A DNA stretch of 64,000 nucleotides from contig NZ_CP094516.1 of the NCBI RefSeq assembly GCF_029909975.1, positions 2,914,001-2,978,000 on the forward strand, in the 5' to 3' direction. Below the pieces are notes generated by a model. It saw only the letters and a program-made list of their open reading frames with translations, searched no databases and had not been told where the DNA came from. This document shows, piece by piece, positions 37,942-47,321 of this stretch (position 1 is its first letter; every line of letters starts with the position of its first letter). The position numbers and the translations under genes were made by a program. This DNA is from Bradyrhizobium sp. ISRA430 (GTDB lineage: Bacteria; Pseudomonadota; Alphaproteobacteria; Rhizobiales; Xanthobacteraceae).

Positions 37942-38517
37942 ATGCTGAGCGTCATCATTCCGACCAAAGGGGTCGAACAGACGGCGGTCGCTACGCTGGC
38001 CGCGCTGGTACCGGGTGCCGCCGCCGGCGTCATCCGCGAAGTTCTCCTGGTCGACGGCACCCGCAATGGCGTCATCGAGCGCGTGGCAGACGTTGCCGGC
38101 TGTCGTTTCATCGGTTTCGAGGGATCCTCGCAAGGTGCAGCGCTCGCCGCCGGCGCGCTGCAGGCCCGTTCGCCCTGGCTGATGTTCCTGCACGCCGGCG
38201 CCGTGCTCGAAACCGGCTGGATCGAGGAAACCACCCAGTTCATCCAGACCGTCGCGGCCAGCGGCCGCGACCGGGCCGCCGTGTTCCGCTATTCCCGCTC
38301 GCCATACTCGGATACCACACCGCGCGACTTGTTTCGCGCGGTGGCGCGAATGCTCGTCGGCCCGTTCGGCGACCAGGGGCTTTTGATCGCGCGCGATCAC
38401 TACGACCGGATCGGCGGCTACCCTCCCCAGGCGCGCCGTTCCGAGGCCCGCCTGTTGCGGCGGCTCGGCCGCTCCTCCCGGACGCTGCTGCGCAGCCGGA
38501 TCGTCATGGTGGGCTGA
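37942..38517 (+). CDS. GT2-like glycosyltransferase with degenerate acidic motifs
   Basis: A 191-residue protein starting MLSVIIPTKGVEQTAVATLA, with EVLLVDGTRNG and FIGFEGSSQGAALAAGALQA typical of the TIGR04283-like GT2 group. Where that group has the metal-binding DxD (often LHADT), this reads FLHAGAVLETGW. The later acidic region (LMEDVEL type) is replaced by Arg-rich RRSEARLLRRLGRSSRTLLR. Length is short for GT2. It may be an inactive or repurposed member. It diverges from the zinc-ribbon gene, with a 294-bp gap. Confidence 0.75.
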   Translation: MLSVIIPTKGVEQTAVATLAALVPGAAAGVIREVLLVDGTRNGVIERVADVAGCRFIGFEGSSQGAALAAGALQARSPWLMFLHAGAVLETGWIEETTQFIQTVAASGRDRAAVFRYSRSPYSDTTPRDLFRAVARMLVGPFGDQGLLIARDHYDRIGGYPPQARRSEARLLRRLGRSSRTLLRSRIVMVG

Positions 38518-38529
38518 GCCTGCATGATG

Positions 38530-38565
38530 CTTGCCAAAGTCAAATAATTAATTGACAATGGCAAG
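38530..38565. promoter_or_regulatory. Long dyad operator upstream of the MarR-GNAT gene
   Basis: CTTGCCA-aa-GTCAA (38530-38543) and TTGAC-aa-TGGCAAG (38552-38565) are mirror images with two mismatches, 8 nt apart, ending 14 bp before the start codon. The position and size fit autorepression by a MarR-type dimer, probably overlapping the promoter. Confidence 0.7.
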
Positions 38566-38579
38566 TATCGAGGTGCCCC

Positions 38580-39530
38580 ATGACAACAAGCCTGACGCAT
38601 TCGACCGCAGAGGTTTCCAACGACCAGGTCCAGGCGGTTCGCGCATTCAACCGCTTCTACACCCACAAGCTCGGCGTGCTCGACCAGCAGCTCCTGAAGA
38701 GTCCGTTCTCGCTGAGCGAAGCGCGCGTCCTCTATGAGCTCGCCCATGGCGGCGAGCAATCGGCCAAGGAGATCGGCGGCGCGCTCGGGCTCGATCCGGG
38801 CTATCTCAGCCGCATCGTACAGAGCTTTGACGAGAGCGGCCTGATCGCGCGCAAGCCGCTCGCATCCGACCGCCGGCAATACCAGTTGAGCCTGACGGCG
38901 AAGGGCCGTCAGGCCTTCGCCAAGCTCGAGCGGGTGACGCAGGAGGATGTCGCCGCGATGTTGCGGCCCCTCTCGGGCGAGGACCGCCGACGGCTGACCG
39001 CTTCGATGGAGACGATCGAGCGGCTGCTCGCGATGCCGCGCACGCCGACGCCGCCCGCGACCCTGCGCGAGCCGCGGCCCGGCGACATGGGCTGGGTGGT
39101 GCAGAGCCACGGCGCGCTCTATGCCGGCGAATACGGCTTCGATTCCGGTTTCGAGGCGCTGGTGGCCGAGATCGTCGCAAAATACATGACCTCCTACGAC
39201 GCCTCGCGCGAGCGCTGCTGGATCGCCGACATCGAGGGCCGTCCGGTCGGTTCGGTGTTTCTGGTGAAGGCGAGCGACGACGTCGCCAAGCTGCGTCTCC
39301 TGCTGCTCGATCCGGCAGCGCGCGGACAGGGCCTCGGCCAGCGCCTTGTCGCCGAATGCGTCTCGTTCGCGCGCGCCTGCGGCTATCGCCGCATGACGCT
39401 GTGGACGCAGAGCATTCTGGTCGCCGCGCGGAAAATCTACCAGGACGCCGGCTTCAAGCTGGTCGCCACCGAGCCGCATCGCAGCTTTGGGCAGAACCTG
39501 ACCGGAGAGACCTGGGAGCGGGATCTCTGA
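38580..39530 (+). CDS. MarR-type regulator fused to GNAT acetyltransferase
   Basis: The 316-residue protein has a MarR winged helix (residues about 20-150: FSLSEARVLYELAHGGEQSA, LDPGYLSRIVQSFDES, LIARKPLASDRRQYQLSLTA) and then a GNAT domain. In the latter, the acetyl-CoA loop is LRLLLLDPAARGQGLGQRLV, followed by ACGYRRMTLWTQSILVAARK. Such fusions are common in Rhizobiales; the acceptor substrate is unknown. A long inverted repeat upstream is the likely operator. The stop overlaps the small ORF at 39530 by one base. Confidence 0.92.
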   Translation: MTTSLTHSTAEVSNDQVQAVRAFNRFYTHKLGVLDQQLLKSPFSLSEARVLYELAHGGEQSAKEIGGALGLDPGYLSRIVQSFDESGLIARKPLASDRRQYQLSLTAKGRQAFAKLERVTQEDVAAMLRPLSGEDRRRLTASMETIERLLAMPRTPTPPATLREPRPGDMGWVVQSHGALYAGEYGFDSGFEALVAEIVAKYMTSYDASRERCWIADIEGRPVGSVFLVKASDDVAKLRLLLLDPAARGQGLGQRLVAECVSFARACGYRRMTLWTQSILVAARKIYQDAGFKLVATEPHRSFGQNLTGETWERDL

Positions 39531-39670
39531 TGCATCAGTGGGACGACGCCACGCACCGCGTCGCCGCCGAATTGGTCGACCTCTACAAGCGCCGCGCCCA
39601 CCGGCTGCGGCGCAATGCGTGCCGAGATCTCTGGCGCATGATGTGGTGCTCGCTGACGCGGAAGAGCTAG
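39530..39670 (+). CDS. Small basic protein coupled to the MarR-GNAT gene
   Basis: A 46-residue product, MHQWDDATHRVAAELVDLYK then Arg-rich RRAHRLRRNACRDLWR and MMWCSLTRKS. ATG 39530 shares its A with the upstream TGA. It has no TM helix or family I recognise, but the start-stop overlap and protein-like composition support it. It could be a small DNA- or RNA-binding or toxin-like peptide; that is speculative. Confidence 0.5.
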   Translation: MHQWDDATHRVAAELVDLYKRRAHRLRRNACRDLWRMMWCSLTRKS

Positions 39671-39696
39671 CAATTGGATCAACCAGCGCGGTGCAC

Positions 39697-39907
39697 GTTG
39701 ATGTGCCCTCGCCCCTTGTGGGAGAGGGCAGCTCCGCTGGCAGACGCGTGCTCACGTGGGTGAGGGGTTTCTCTCCACGCTTTCGGTGCTGAGAGAGACC
39801 CCTCATCCGGCGCTTCGCGCCACCTTCTCCCACAAGGGGAGAAGGAAGAATGCGCGTTGATGTGCCCTCGCCCCTTGCGGGAGAGGCCAGCGACGCTGGC
39901 AGACGCG
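39697..39907. repeat. Repeat cluster (GTTGATGTGCCCTCGCCCCTT type)
   Basis: Two direct copies of about 52 bp (39697-39748 and 39856-39907) flank an inverted element, TGAGGGGTTTCTCTC to GAGAGAGACCCCTCA, and a CCTTCTCCC-CAAGGGGAGAAGG type hairpin. The block fills the gap before moaB. Confidence 0.8.
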
Positions 39908-39941
39908 AACTCGTTTGGGTGAGCAGCGCCTGCAATTGCGA

Positions 39942-40505
39942 TTATACCGTCGCGCCCTGCGCCTTCGGGCGGCGCAGATGCTCATCGAGCCGCGGCATGA
40001 TCTCGACGAAGTTGCAGGGGCGCGTGCGGTAGTCGAGCTGGGCGGCGAGGATGCCGTCCCAGCCGTCGCGGCAGGCGCCAGGCGAGCCAGGCAGGCAGAA
40101 GATGTAGGTCGCGCCCGCGACGCCCGCCGTGGCACGACTCTGGATCGTCGACGTGCCGATCTTGGCGTGGCTCATCAAGTGAAACGCGATCGAGAAGCCG
40201 TCCATGCGCTTCTCGAACAGAGGCTCGACCGCCTCCGGCGTCACGTCACGCCCGGTGAAACCGGTGCCGCCGGTGGTGATGACGACATCGATGCCGGCGT
40301 CTGCGATCCAGCGGCGGATCACGGCTCGGATCGTCTCGACGTCGTCGGTAACGATCTCGCGGGCGGCGAGATGATGACCGGCAGCAAGGATCCGGTCGGC
40401 CAGCGTCTGGCCGGACTTGTCGTCGGCGAGCGAGCGCGTGTCGGAGACCGTCAGCACCGCGATGTTGAGCGGGATGAATTGCTTTGACTCGTCGATGGAA
40501 ACCAT
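39942..40505 (-). CDS. moaB: Molybdenum cofactor biosynthesis protein B
   Basis: MoaB/MogA-fold protein, adenylating molybdopterin or acting as its bacterial counterpart. The 187 residues carry NIAVLTVSDTRSLADDKSGQ, TDDVETIRAVIRRWIA, VITTGGTGFTGRDVTPEAVE and YIFCLPGSPGACRDGWDGIL, all diagnostic for the family. In addition an N-terminal extension (MVSIDESKQFIPL) is usual for MoaB. It is alone between two repeat blocks. Confidence 0.95.
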   Translation of the reverse strand: MVSIDESKQFIPLNIAVLTVSDTRSLADDKSGQTLADRILAAGHHLAAREIVTDDVETIRAVIRRWIADAGIDVVITTGGTGFTGRDVTPEAVEPLFEKRMDGFSIAFHLMSHAKIGTSTIQSRATAGVAGATYIFCLPGSPGACRDGWDGILAAQLDYRTRPCNFVEIMPRLDEHLRRPKAQGATV

Positions 40506-40537
40506 CGTGACCTCCTACCTTTCTGCCAATCCTCCGA

Positions 40538-40634
40538 CGTCATCCTGAGGTGCGCGCGCCAGCGCGCCTCGAAGAATGGGCCCGGGATCATCATCCTCTA
40601 GGGCTCGCCAAGAGGCGAGCGCCTCAGGATGACG
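40538..40634. repeat. Palindromic repeat (CGTCATCCTGAGG type)
   Basis: CGTCATCCTGAGG (40538-40550) and CCTCAGGATGACG (40622-40634) are 13-bp perfect arms, with internal GGGCTCGCC-AGAGGCGAGC hairpins. It fills the gap between moaB and the zinc peptidase gene. Confidence 0.8.
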
Positions 40635-40645
40635 CCAACGCCAGC

Positions 40646-41584
40646 CTACAACGACCCGTTTCCGAACGTGTTGCAGGCTTCCACCGTGCCGCGCTGGTAG
40701 CCGGTCATGAACCAGCGCTTGCGCTGCTCGGCCGAGCCGTGGGTGAAGGAATCGGGCACGACGCGTCCCGTCGCCTGGCGCTGCAGCGTGTCGTCGCCGA
40801 TCGCGCTCGCCGTGGTCAGCGCCGCGTCGATATCGCCCGGTTCCAGGAAGTTCGGACGCTTCTTCGCCTCGCGGTTGACCCAGACGCCGGACAGACAGTC
40901 GGCCTGCAGCTCCACCTTCACCTGGAGCGCATTGGCTTCAGCCTTGGAACCGACCTGCTGCTGCAGCCGCGTCACGCGCGGAATGATGCCGAGCAGGTTC
41001 TGGATGTGGTGGCCGGCTTCATGCGCGATGATGTAGGCCGTGGTGAAATTGCACGCCGACTTGCCCGAACAGCCGCGGAAGCGCGTCTCGACCTCGCGAA
41101 AGAAACCGGTATCGAGAAAGATCGTTCGGTCCGGCGGACAGTAGAACGGACCCATCGCCGACTGCGCCATGCCGCAGCGGCCACCATTGGTGGCGTTGCG
41201 GAACAGCACGATCTTCGGACCTGTGTAGGACTGGCCGCTGGCCTGGAAGATCTCGCTCCAGCGGTCGTCGATCTCGCCGAGGATGCCGGAGATCATGCTG
41301 CCCATCTCGTCGGTCGGCGCGCCGCGCTTGCCCGAGGACGCATGCCGATCGGTCTGGTAGGTCGGCGCACCGCCGCCGGAGAGGATCTCGGCGCCGCCGA
41401 TCAGGATCCGCGGATCGATGCCGAAAGCGTAGCCGATCAGGCCGAGCACGATGATGGTGCCGATCCCGAGCCCGCCGCCGCCCATGGGAAGGCCGAACCC
41501 GCCGCCTCCGCCGCCGCCAAATCCACCACCTTCGTCGCGACGATCCTCGATGTCGTCGCTGCGGCGAAAGTCATCGTAACGCAT
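40646..41584 (-). CDS. Neutral zinc metallopeptidase, YpfJ-type
   Basis: The 312-residue protein opens MRYDDFRRSDDIEDRR with a Gly-rich stretch and one membrane helix (GIGTIIVLGLIGYAFGI). It has the YpfJ/KPN_02809 zinc peptidase domain with HEAGHHIQNLLG (HExxH) and further conserved SACNFTTAYIIAHE, ELQADCLSGVWVN and LEPGDIDAALTTASAIGDD. The third metal ligand is likely the Glu/Asp of ELQADC. Substrate unknown. Start ATG 41584. Confidence 0.92.
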   Translation of the reverse strand: MRYDDFRRSDDIEDRRDEGGGFGGGGGGGFGLPMGGGGLGIGTIIVLGLIGYAFGIDPRILIGGAEILSGGGAPTYQTDRHASSGKRGAPTDEMGSMISGILGEIDDRWSEIFQASGQSYTGPKIVLFRNATNGGRCGMAQSAMGPFYCPPDRTIFLDTGFFREVETRFRGCSGKSACNFTTAYIIAHEAGHHIQNLLGIIPRVTRLQQQVGSKAEANALQVKVELQADCLSGVWVNREAKKRPNFLEPGDIDAALTTASAIGDDTLQRQATGRVVPDSFTHGSAEQRKRWFMTGYQRGTVEACNTFGNGSL

Positions 41585-41970
41585 GGCGGCCTTCCCTTAA
41601 GGTCCCTGATTTCGCTTCGTCGGCGCGCCGGAGCGCGAAAGTCCAACATGCGACAGACGTAGAATTTCCATTGTGTTAATCAATATCCCGCTCGGCAAAA
41701 ATTGCCTAGTGCGACGGCGTGCCGGCGCCAGCAATTTTTTCCGACCTTCGTGCAATTTTTTCCGAGAGAAATTTGCAGGCGACGCGGCGGCCGCGACCCG
41801 AACGGATGCGAAATACACTGCAAAACACGGCGATTGCGCGCAACACGCCGCATGCGGCGCGCGATGCAGCGCCTGCTCACAAAAGCAGCGGGTTAAGTCG
41901 ATTTTTACTTTGCGCCGTCAATGTAACGGCCAGTCGGTTGTTTGGTCCCGCGTCGCCGACAGCGTCGCCT
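41585..41970. other. AT-richer ccrM upstream region with short repeats
   Basis: No gene is supported. It includes a GGCAA-AAA-TTGCC dyad (41694-41706) and two direct copies of GCAATTTTTTCCGA (41731-41744 and 41752-41765, 21-bp period). The lower GC stands out against both flanks and suggests a regulatory segment. Confidence 0.5.
41893..41907. promoter_or_regulatory. CtrA-like box upstream of ccrM
   Basis: TTAA-GTCGATT-TTTA matches the CtrA full site TTAA-N7-TTAA in seven of eight positions, 97 bp before the ccrM ATG. In Caulobacter CtrA activates ccrM; transfer to this organism is inference. Confidence 0.5.
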
Positions 41971-43120
<1,150 letters not shown>

Positions 43121-43133
43121 CCTCCCTCTATAT

Positions 43134-43228
43134 CGTCATTCCGGGTCGCGAGCACAGCGAGCGAGCCCGGAATCCATCGGGCCACGGCACAAGTGGCGGG
43201 CTCGAGGAGGCGCGCCCCGGAATGACAG
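43134..43228. repeat. Palindromic repeat (CGTCATTCCGGG type)
   Basis: CGTCATTCCGGG at 43134 pairs with CCCCGGAATGACA near 43216-43228, with inner GAGCCCGGAATCC hairpin arms. It resembles the element starting at 14391. Confidence 0.75.
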
Positions 43229-43298
43229 GACTGGTTGAACGGCGCAGCCGCCGGGACTAGAATTAGCCCTCAGTTCTCGTCTTGATCGATCGATCCCG

Positions 43299-43625
43299 AT
43301 GCGCCGTCAGTCCGAGACATTGCTGCTGCTGCCGCTCCTGCCGATCTTCCTCGCCGGCATGTTTCCGATGCTGCTGATCGGACTATTGGGATTTTTCGGG
43401 CTCGCTTTGTTCGGTGTGCTGCTGCTCTGCGCCGGGCTCGCCTGCGGCAACGAAGCCCACGACACCTTCCATCACGATGTCATCGTCCACGGCTACGCGC
43501 GGGGACCGGAGCGCGCTGCGCAGGCCTCCAGCATGCACGCCGCGACGCGGCTGGCGCTGTGGGTGGAGGCCATTGGCCTCACCCTCATCATCGCGGCGGT
43601 GATCGGCTTCCTCTGCGCCGGCTGA
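43299..43625 (+). CDS. Small two- or three-span membrane protein, unknown
   Basis: A 108-residue protein with a long N-terminal hydrophobic hairpin (LLLLPLLPIFLAGMFPMLLI, GLLGFFGLALFGVLLLCAGL), a polar His-containing loop (ACGNEAHDTFHHDVIVHGYA), and a final helix (LALWVEAIGLTLIIAAVIGF). No family is recognised; the His-rich loop between helices could bind metal. It stands alone 178 bp after ccrM. Confidence 0.75.
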   Translation: MRRQSETLLLLPLLPIFLAGMFPMLLIGLLGFFGLALFGVLLLCAGLACGNEAHDTFHHDVIVHGYARGPERAAQASSMHAATRLALWVEAIGLTLIIAAVIGFLCAG

Positions 43626-43746
43626 TCTGCGCGGTGCGCAGACGCCGCCCGGCAAACTCGCCGGTTGTGCTGCCCCTGAGGCTTCGGCAAGAGAAGCCGC
43701 CCAGCGGCAATCACGCTGCGTTCGATCTCGGCAACAGACAGGAAAG

Positions 43747-44433
43747 ATGCTGATGCTCAAATTCTACTTCAACGGATCGCCGAACCCGACCAAGGTCGCG
43801 CTGTTTCTGGAGGAAGCCGGACTGCCTTTCGAGCCGGTCGCGGTCGACACCCGCAAGGGCGAGCAGTTCAAGCCGGAATTCCTCAGGATCAATCCGAACG
43901 CCAAGGTGCCGGCGATCGACGATGACGGCACGTTCGTGTTCGACTCGAACGCCATCCTGCTCTACCTCGCCGAGAAGACCGGCAAATTCCTGCCCGGCCC
44001 CGCCGTCCGCGGCCAGACGCTGTCATGGCTGATGTTTGTCGCCACCGGCCTTGGGCCCTATTCGGGTCAGGCCGTGCACTTCAAGCACTTCTCGCCCAAG
44101 GACCAGGACTACGCGCATAACCGCTATCAGTTCGAAGGCCATCGCCACTACCAGATCCTCGATGATCATCTCGCCAAGCACCGCTACATGGTCGGCGATG
44201 CCTACTCCATCGTCGACATGGCGTTGTGGGGCTGGGCGCGTATGGCCGCCTTCGTGCTCGGCGAGGACGCGCCGGGCAAATATCCGAACGTCAAGCGGCT
44301 GGTCGACGAGATCTCGGCGCGTCCTGCGGCTGCGCGCGCCATCGGGCTGAAGGACAAGTTCACCTTCAAGGCCGAGATGGACGACGAGGCCCGCCGCAAC
44401 ATGTTCAAGCACATGGCGACAAAGGTAGCGTGA
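43747..44433 (+). CDS. Glutathione S-transferase family protein
   Basis: A 228-residue GST with thioredoxin-like N-domain (MLKFYFNGSPNPTKVALFLE; the NPTKV region is typical of the nu-class YfcG/YghU-like group), the VPAIDDDGTFVFDSNAILLY glutathione site (cis-Pro, then Asp-Ser) and an all-helical C-domain ending near residue 205. Conjugation or disulfide reduction is plausible. A strong terminator follows 19 bases after the stop. Confidence 0.9.
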   Translation: MLMLKFYFNGSPNPTKVALFLEEAGLPFEPVAVDTRKGEQFKPEFLRINPNAKVPAIDDDGTFVFDSNAILLYLAEKTGKFLPGPAVRGQTLSWLMFVATGLGPYSGQAVHFKHFSPKDQDYAHNRYQFEGHRHYQILDDHLAKHRYMVGDAYSIVDMALWGWARMAAFVLGEDAPGKYPNVKRLVDEISARPAAARAIGLKDKFTFKAEMDDEARRNMFKHMATKVA

Positions 44434-44451
44434 TCGCGACTTCTCGTGTGG

Positions 44452-44485
44452 AAGGTCCACGCGCACGCGCGTGGACCTTTGTTTT
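44452..44485 (+). terminator. Rho-independent terminator of the GST gene
   Basis: AAGGTCCACGCGC and GCGCGTGGACCTT pair perfectly over 13 bp with a 2-nt spacer, followed by TTGTTTT. It also covers the 3' end of the convergent chemoreceptor gene. Confidence 0.9.
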
Positions 44486-44501
44486 CGGATGCCCGCGCTG
44501 G

Positions 44502-46511
44502 TCAGGCAGCGTGGACCGAGTTCAGGAACTTGCTGACCTCAAGCTTCAGACGGCTGCTGTCGGCCGATAGCGAGCGCGCCGCCGACAACACCTGCGACGA
44601 GGCCGAGCCGGTCTCGGACGCGCCGCGCTGCACGTCGCCGATGTTGGTCGAGACCCGCTGCGTGCCGTGAGCCGCCTGCTGGACGTTGCGCGAGATCTCC
44701 TGCGTCGCGGCGCCCTGCTCTTCCACGGCGGCCGCGACCGCCGACGAGATTTCCGACAGCCGCTCGATGGTGTCGCTGATCTCCCGGATCGAGCCGACCG
44801 ATTCCTCCGTCGCAGTCTGGATCCCCGAGACCTGCTGGGCGATCTCGCCGGTGGCCTTCGCGGTCTGCTCGGCGAGCGCCTTGACCTCGGAGGCGACGAC
44901 GGCGAAGCCGCGCCCAGCCTCGCCCGCGCGCGCCGCCTCGATGGTGGCGTTGAGCGCCAACAGATTAGTCTGTCCGGCGATCGTGCTGATGAGCTCGACC
45001 ACATCGCCGATGCGCGCCGCCGCTTTGGAGAGCTCGCCGACCCGTTCGTTGGTCCTGATCGCCTGGCTGACAGCCTCGCCGGCGATGCGGGCGGATTCCT
45101 GCACCTGGCGGGCGATCTCGCTCACCGAGGAGGAGAGCTCTTCGGTCGCCGAGGCAACCGCCTGCACGTTGGCCGAAGCCTCCTGCGAGGCGGCGGCGAC
45201 TTCCGTCGACAGGTCCTGAGCGCGTGATGCGGTTGCCGTCAACGTCCCAGCGGAGGCCTCCAACTCGCCGGAGGCCGACGACACGGTGTCCACGATCTCG
45301 CCGACGGCACGTTCGAACTGACCGGCGAGCTTAACCATATCGGCCTTGCGCTGCTCGGCTTGACGCGCCTCGAACTCCGCCTGCTCGCGGCGCAGGCGTT
45401 CGGTCTCGACCATGCTGTCCTTGAACACCTGGATCGCCTTGGCCATGTCCCCGATCTCGTCGGCCTTGCCGCGGCCGGGAACTTCGACCTCGAGATCGCC
45501 GCCAGCGAGCAGCCCCATCGCACGCGTCATCGAAGTCAGCGGCCCGACGATGCTGCGGGCGATCAGGAACGCGACGATGGCGCCGAACAGGATGGCAAGG
45601 CCGCCGGCGATCTCCTGAACCGACGTGGTTCCGGCGATCACGGCTTCGGCATTGGCGCGCGAGTCCCGGTAGTCCGTCTTCAAGGTGGTTTCCGCAAGCT
45701 TAAGCTTGCCGATGCTCTCGACGATGAGCGGGGCGAGGTTATTGTGGTAGATCTCGTCGGCCTGAAGCATCGCGGCGGAGGTCGTCTCGAACGCGGACTT
45801 GTAGATTCCGAGCGAGGTCTTCACCGGCGCGAGCGCGGCCCGCAGCTCCGCCGGCGGTGAGCCCTTTTCGATCGCTGCGAGCCGTTGCGCTGCCCTGTCC
45901 GCATTCGTCCTGAAATTCGCAGGTCCCTTGGTGTCGCGCAGGGCCAGAAAACGCCAGTTTGCAATTTGAACAAGAAGGATCCTGGATTCGAGGTCCGCGA
46001 CGAGGGCCGCGGTGTCCTCATCGGCGGATGCGCGCGCCGCATCGACCAGCTTGCCCATCTTGACGGTCAGTTCGTCACCGCTCGGCAGCAGCGACGCCTT
46101 GCCCGTTCGCGCCTCATTGACGGCGTCGCCGAGATTGTCACGCAGGCTGCGCATTTTGGCGATGTCGTCGATGAGACCGTTGTAGAGCTTCCGCCGCTCC
46201 TCGGAGAGCGTACCCTTCGCGCCAACCTGCAATAGCTCGATCGCCGCGGCCTCCCGTTCTGCCGCCTCCCTCATCGCCGGCTCGTTCGCGTCATAAATGT
46301 ATCGCAAGTTCGCCCGCTGGATGGCTTGCAGATGGGTCGATATCTCCAGTACCCGCGCGGTGCTGTCGGAAAGCGCGGATTGTCTGGCGACCTGATCCTG
46401 GACCGCCCGCAAATTCCAGACCGCGACCACGGCCATTGTCAGGCCCACCACCGCGAGCGCTGCGAAGCCGGCGTAAAGCCGGCCCCTGATCCCTAAACGA
46501 AAGTTCAGCAT
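44502..46511 (-). CDS. Methyl-accepting chemotaxis protein
   Basis: The 669-residue transducer starts [20 protein letters not shown] with TM1, then a large helical periplasmic sensor of about 270 residues, TM2 ([20 protein letters not shown]) and a HAMP domain. It ends with the MCP signalling domain, whose hairpin tip reads [20 protein letters not shown]. The sensor looks like a four-helix bundle without a recognised ligand motif. ATG 46511 is used; the longer frame upstream is not protein-like. No che genes are nearby, so the receptor works with a distant array. Confidence 0.95.
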   Translation of the reverse strand: MLNFRLGIRGRLYAGFAALAVVGLTMAVVAVWNLRAVQDQVARQSALSDSTARVLEISTHLQAIQRANLRYIYDANEPAMREAAEREAAAIELLQVGAKGTLSEERRKLYNGLIDDIAKMRSLRDNLGDAVNEARTGKASLLPSGDELTVKMGKLVDAARASADEDTAALVADLESRILLVQIANWRFLALRDTKGPANFRTNADRAAQRLAAIEKGSPPAELRAALAPVKTSLGIYKSAFETTSAAMLQADEIYHNNLAPLIVESIGKLKLAETTLKTDYRDSRANAEAVIAGTTSVQEIAGGLAILFGAIVAFLIARSIVGPLTSMTRAMGLLAGGDLEVEVPGRGKADEIGDMAKAIQVFKDSMVETERLRREQAEFEARQAEQRKADMVKLAGQFERAVGEIVDTVSSASGELEASAGTLTATASRAQDLSTEVAAASQEASANVQAVASATEELSSSVSEIARQVQESARIAGEAVSQAIRTNERVGELSKAAARIGDVVELISTIAGQTNLLALNATIEAARAGEAGRGFAVVASEVKALAEQTAKATGEIAQQVSGIQTATEESVGSIREISDTIERLSEISSAVAAAVEEQGAATQEISRNVQQAAHGTQRVSTNIGDVQRGASETGSASSQVLSAARSLSADSSRLKLEVSKFLNSVHAA

Positions 46512-46792
46512 TTCCACTGTCCACCCAGAAGCGCAGAGATTTGAGTGGCCGAACGATTCTGGAGATCGCAGGCGGCCGCCCCGGCAGCCACGTCTCACAT
46601 ATCAGGCGATTCATGCTGCGCTTCGCCACATTGATGGACACTTGTTAATTGCGCCCTTCCATTTCTTCGCGCGGGCACGCATTGGGCAGGAAAACTCTGC
46701 TGATCTTGTAATCATTTGCGCAATTGTTCGGCAGTGCAGCCCTGGGCAAGATGGCGGCGAGCGCGCCTTTCTGACCGCGCTCGCCTCGGCGA

Positions 46793-47230
46793 TCAGACCG
46801 CGGCGCCCTCACCCGGAAAACGCCCCAGCGCCCTCTCGGTCAAAACCGAGTCGCAATACTCTCTGATCTCCTTGATCTTGCCGCCCTCTAGGCGGAACAC
46901 CAGGCAATAGTCGTTGTCGTAGCGCACGCCCTCGGGCGTGACGTTGTCGCCCTTGGCCTCCACCACGACGATGTCGCCGTCGGCGATGAAGCTGTGGGCG
47001 ACCGTGCGCGTCCGGTCGCGAAGCCGCGTGCGCACATAGCCGTGGAGATCGTTGAGGATCGACTCCTTACCCGAGAAGGTGCGCGACCAGGAATATTGCC
47101 CGGTCACGACCCATTTGGCGTCGTCGGCGAGGCTGGCGGTGAATAGCGCACGGTCGCGCGCGGCCGGATCGGGGTTCGCGGCGGCGGCGAAAATGTCCTG
47201 CATCAGTTTCTTGTTGGTTGCGGCGCTCAT
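46793..47230 (-). CDS. NTF2-like (SnoaL-type) protein
   Basis: A 145-residue protein, MSAATNKKLMQDIFAAAANP onward, with the alpha+beta cone-fold pattern (DDAKWVVTGQYSWSRTFSGK, VVVEAKGDNVTPEGVRYDND, YCLVFRLEGGKIKEIREYCD) of SnoaL/NTF2-like enzymes such as ketosteroid isomerases. Substrate unknown. GGAG precedes ATG 47230. It is divergent from a LysR gene and probably its target. Confidence 0.87.
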   Translation of the reverse strand: MSAATNKKLMQDIFAAAANPDPAARDRALFTASLADDAKWVVTGQYSWSRTFSGKESILNDLHGYVRTRLRDRTRTVAHSFIADGDIVVVEAKGDNVTPEGVRYDNDYCLVFRLEGGKIKEIREYCDSVLTERALGRFPGEGAAV

Positions 47231-47298
47231 GGCAGCATCTCCGTTGGTGGGAAACACGGAGATCATCGCCGCGGGATCGAAATTCTTCAAATCGATAG

Positions 47299-47317
47299 CG
47301 AATATGATATCTATTCG
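47299..47317. promoter_or_regulatory. Perfect dyad between the divergent NTF2-like and LysR genes
   Basis: CGAATA, 7 nt, TATTCG, a perfect 6-bp inverted repeat in the 91-bp intergenic gap. LysR-type regulators bind such dyads to control a divergent target; here the site ends 5 bp before the lysR ATG. Confidence 0.6.
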
Positions 47318-47321
47318 GCTC

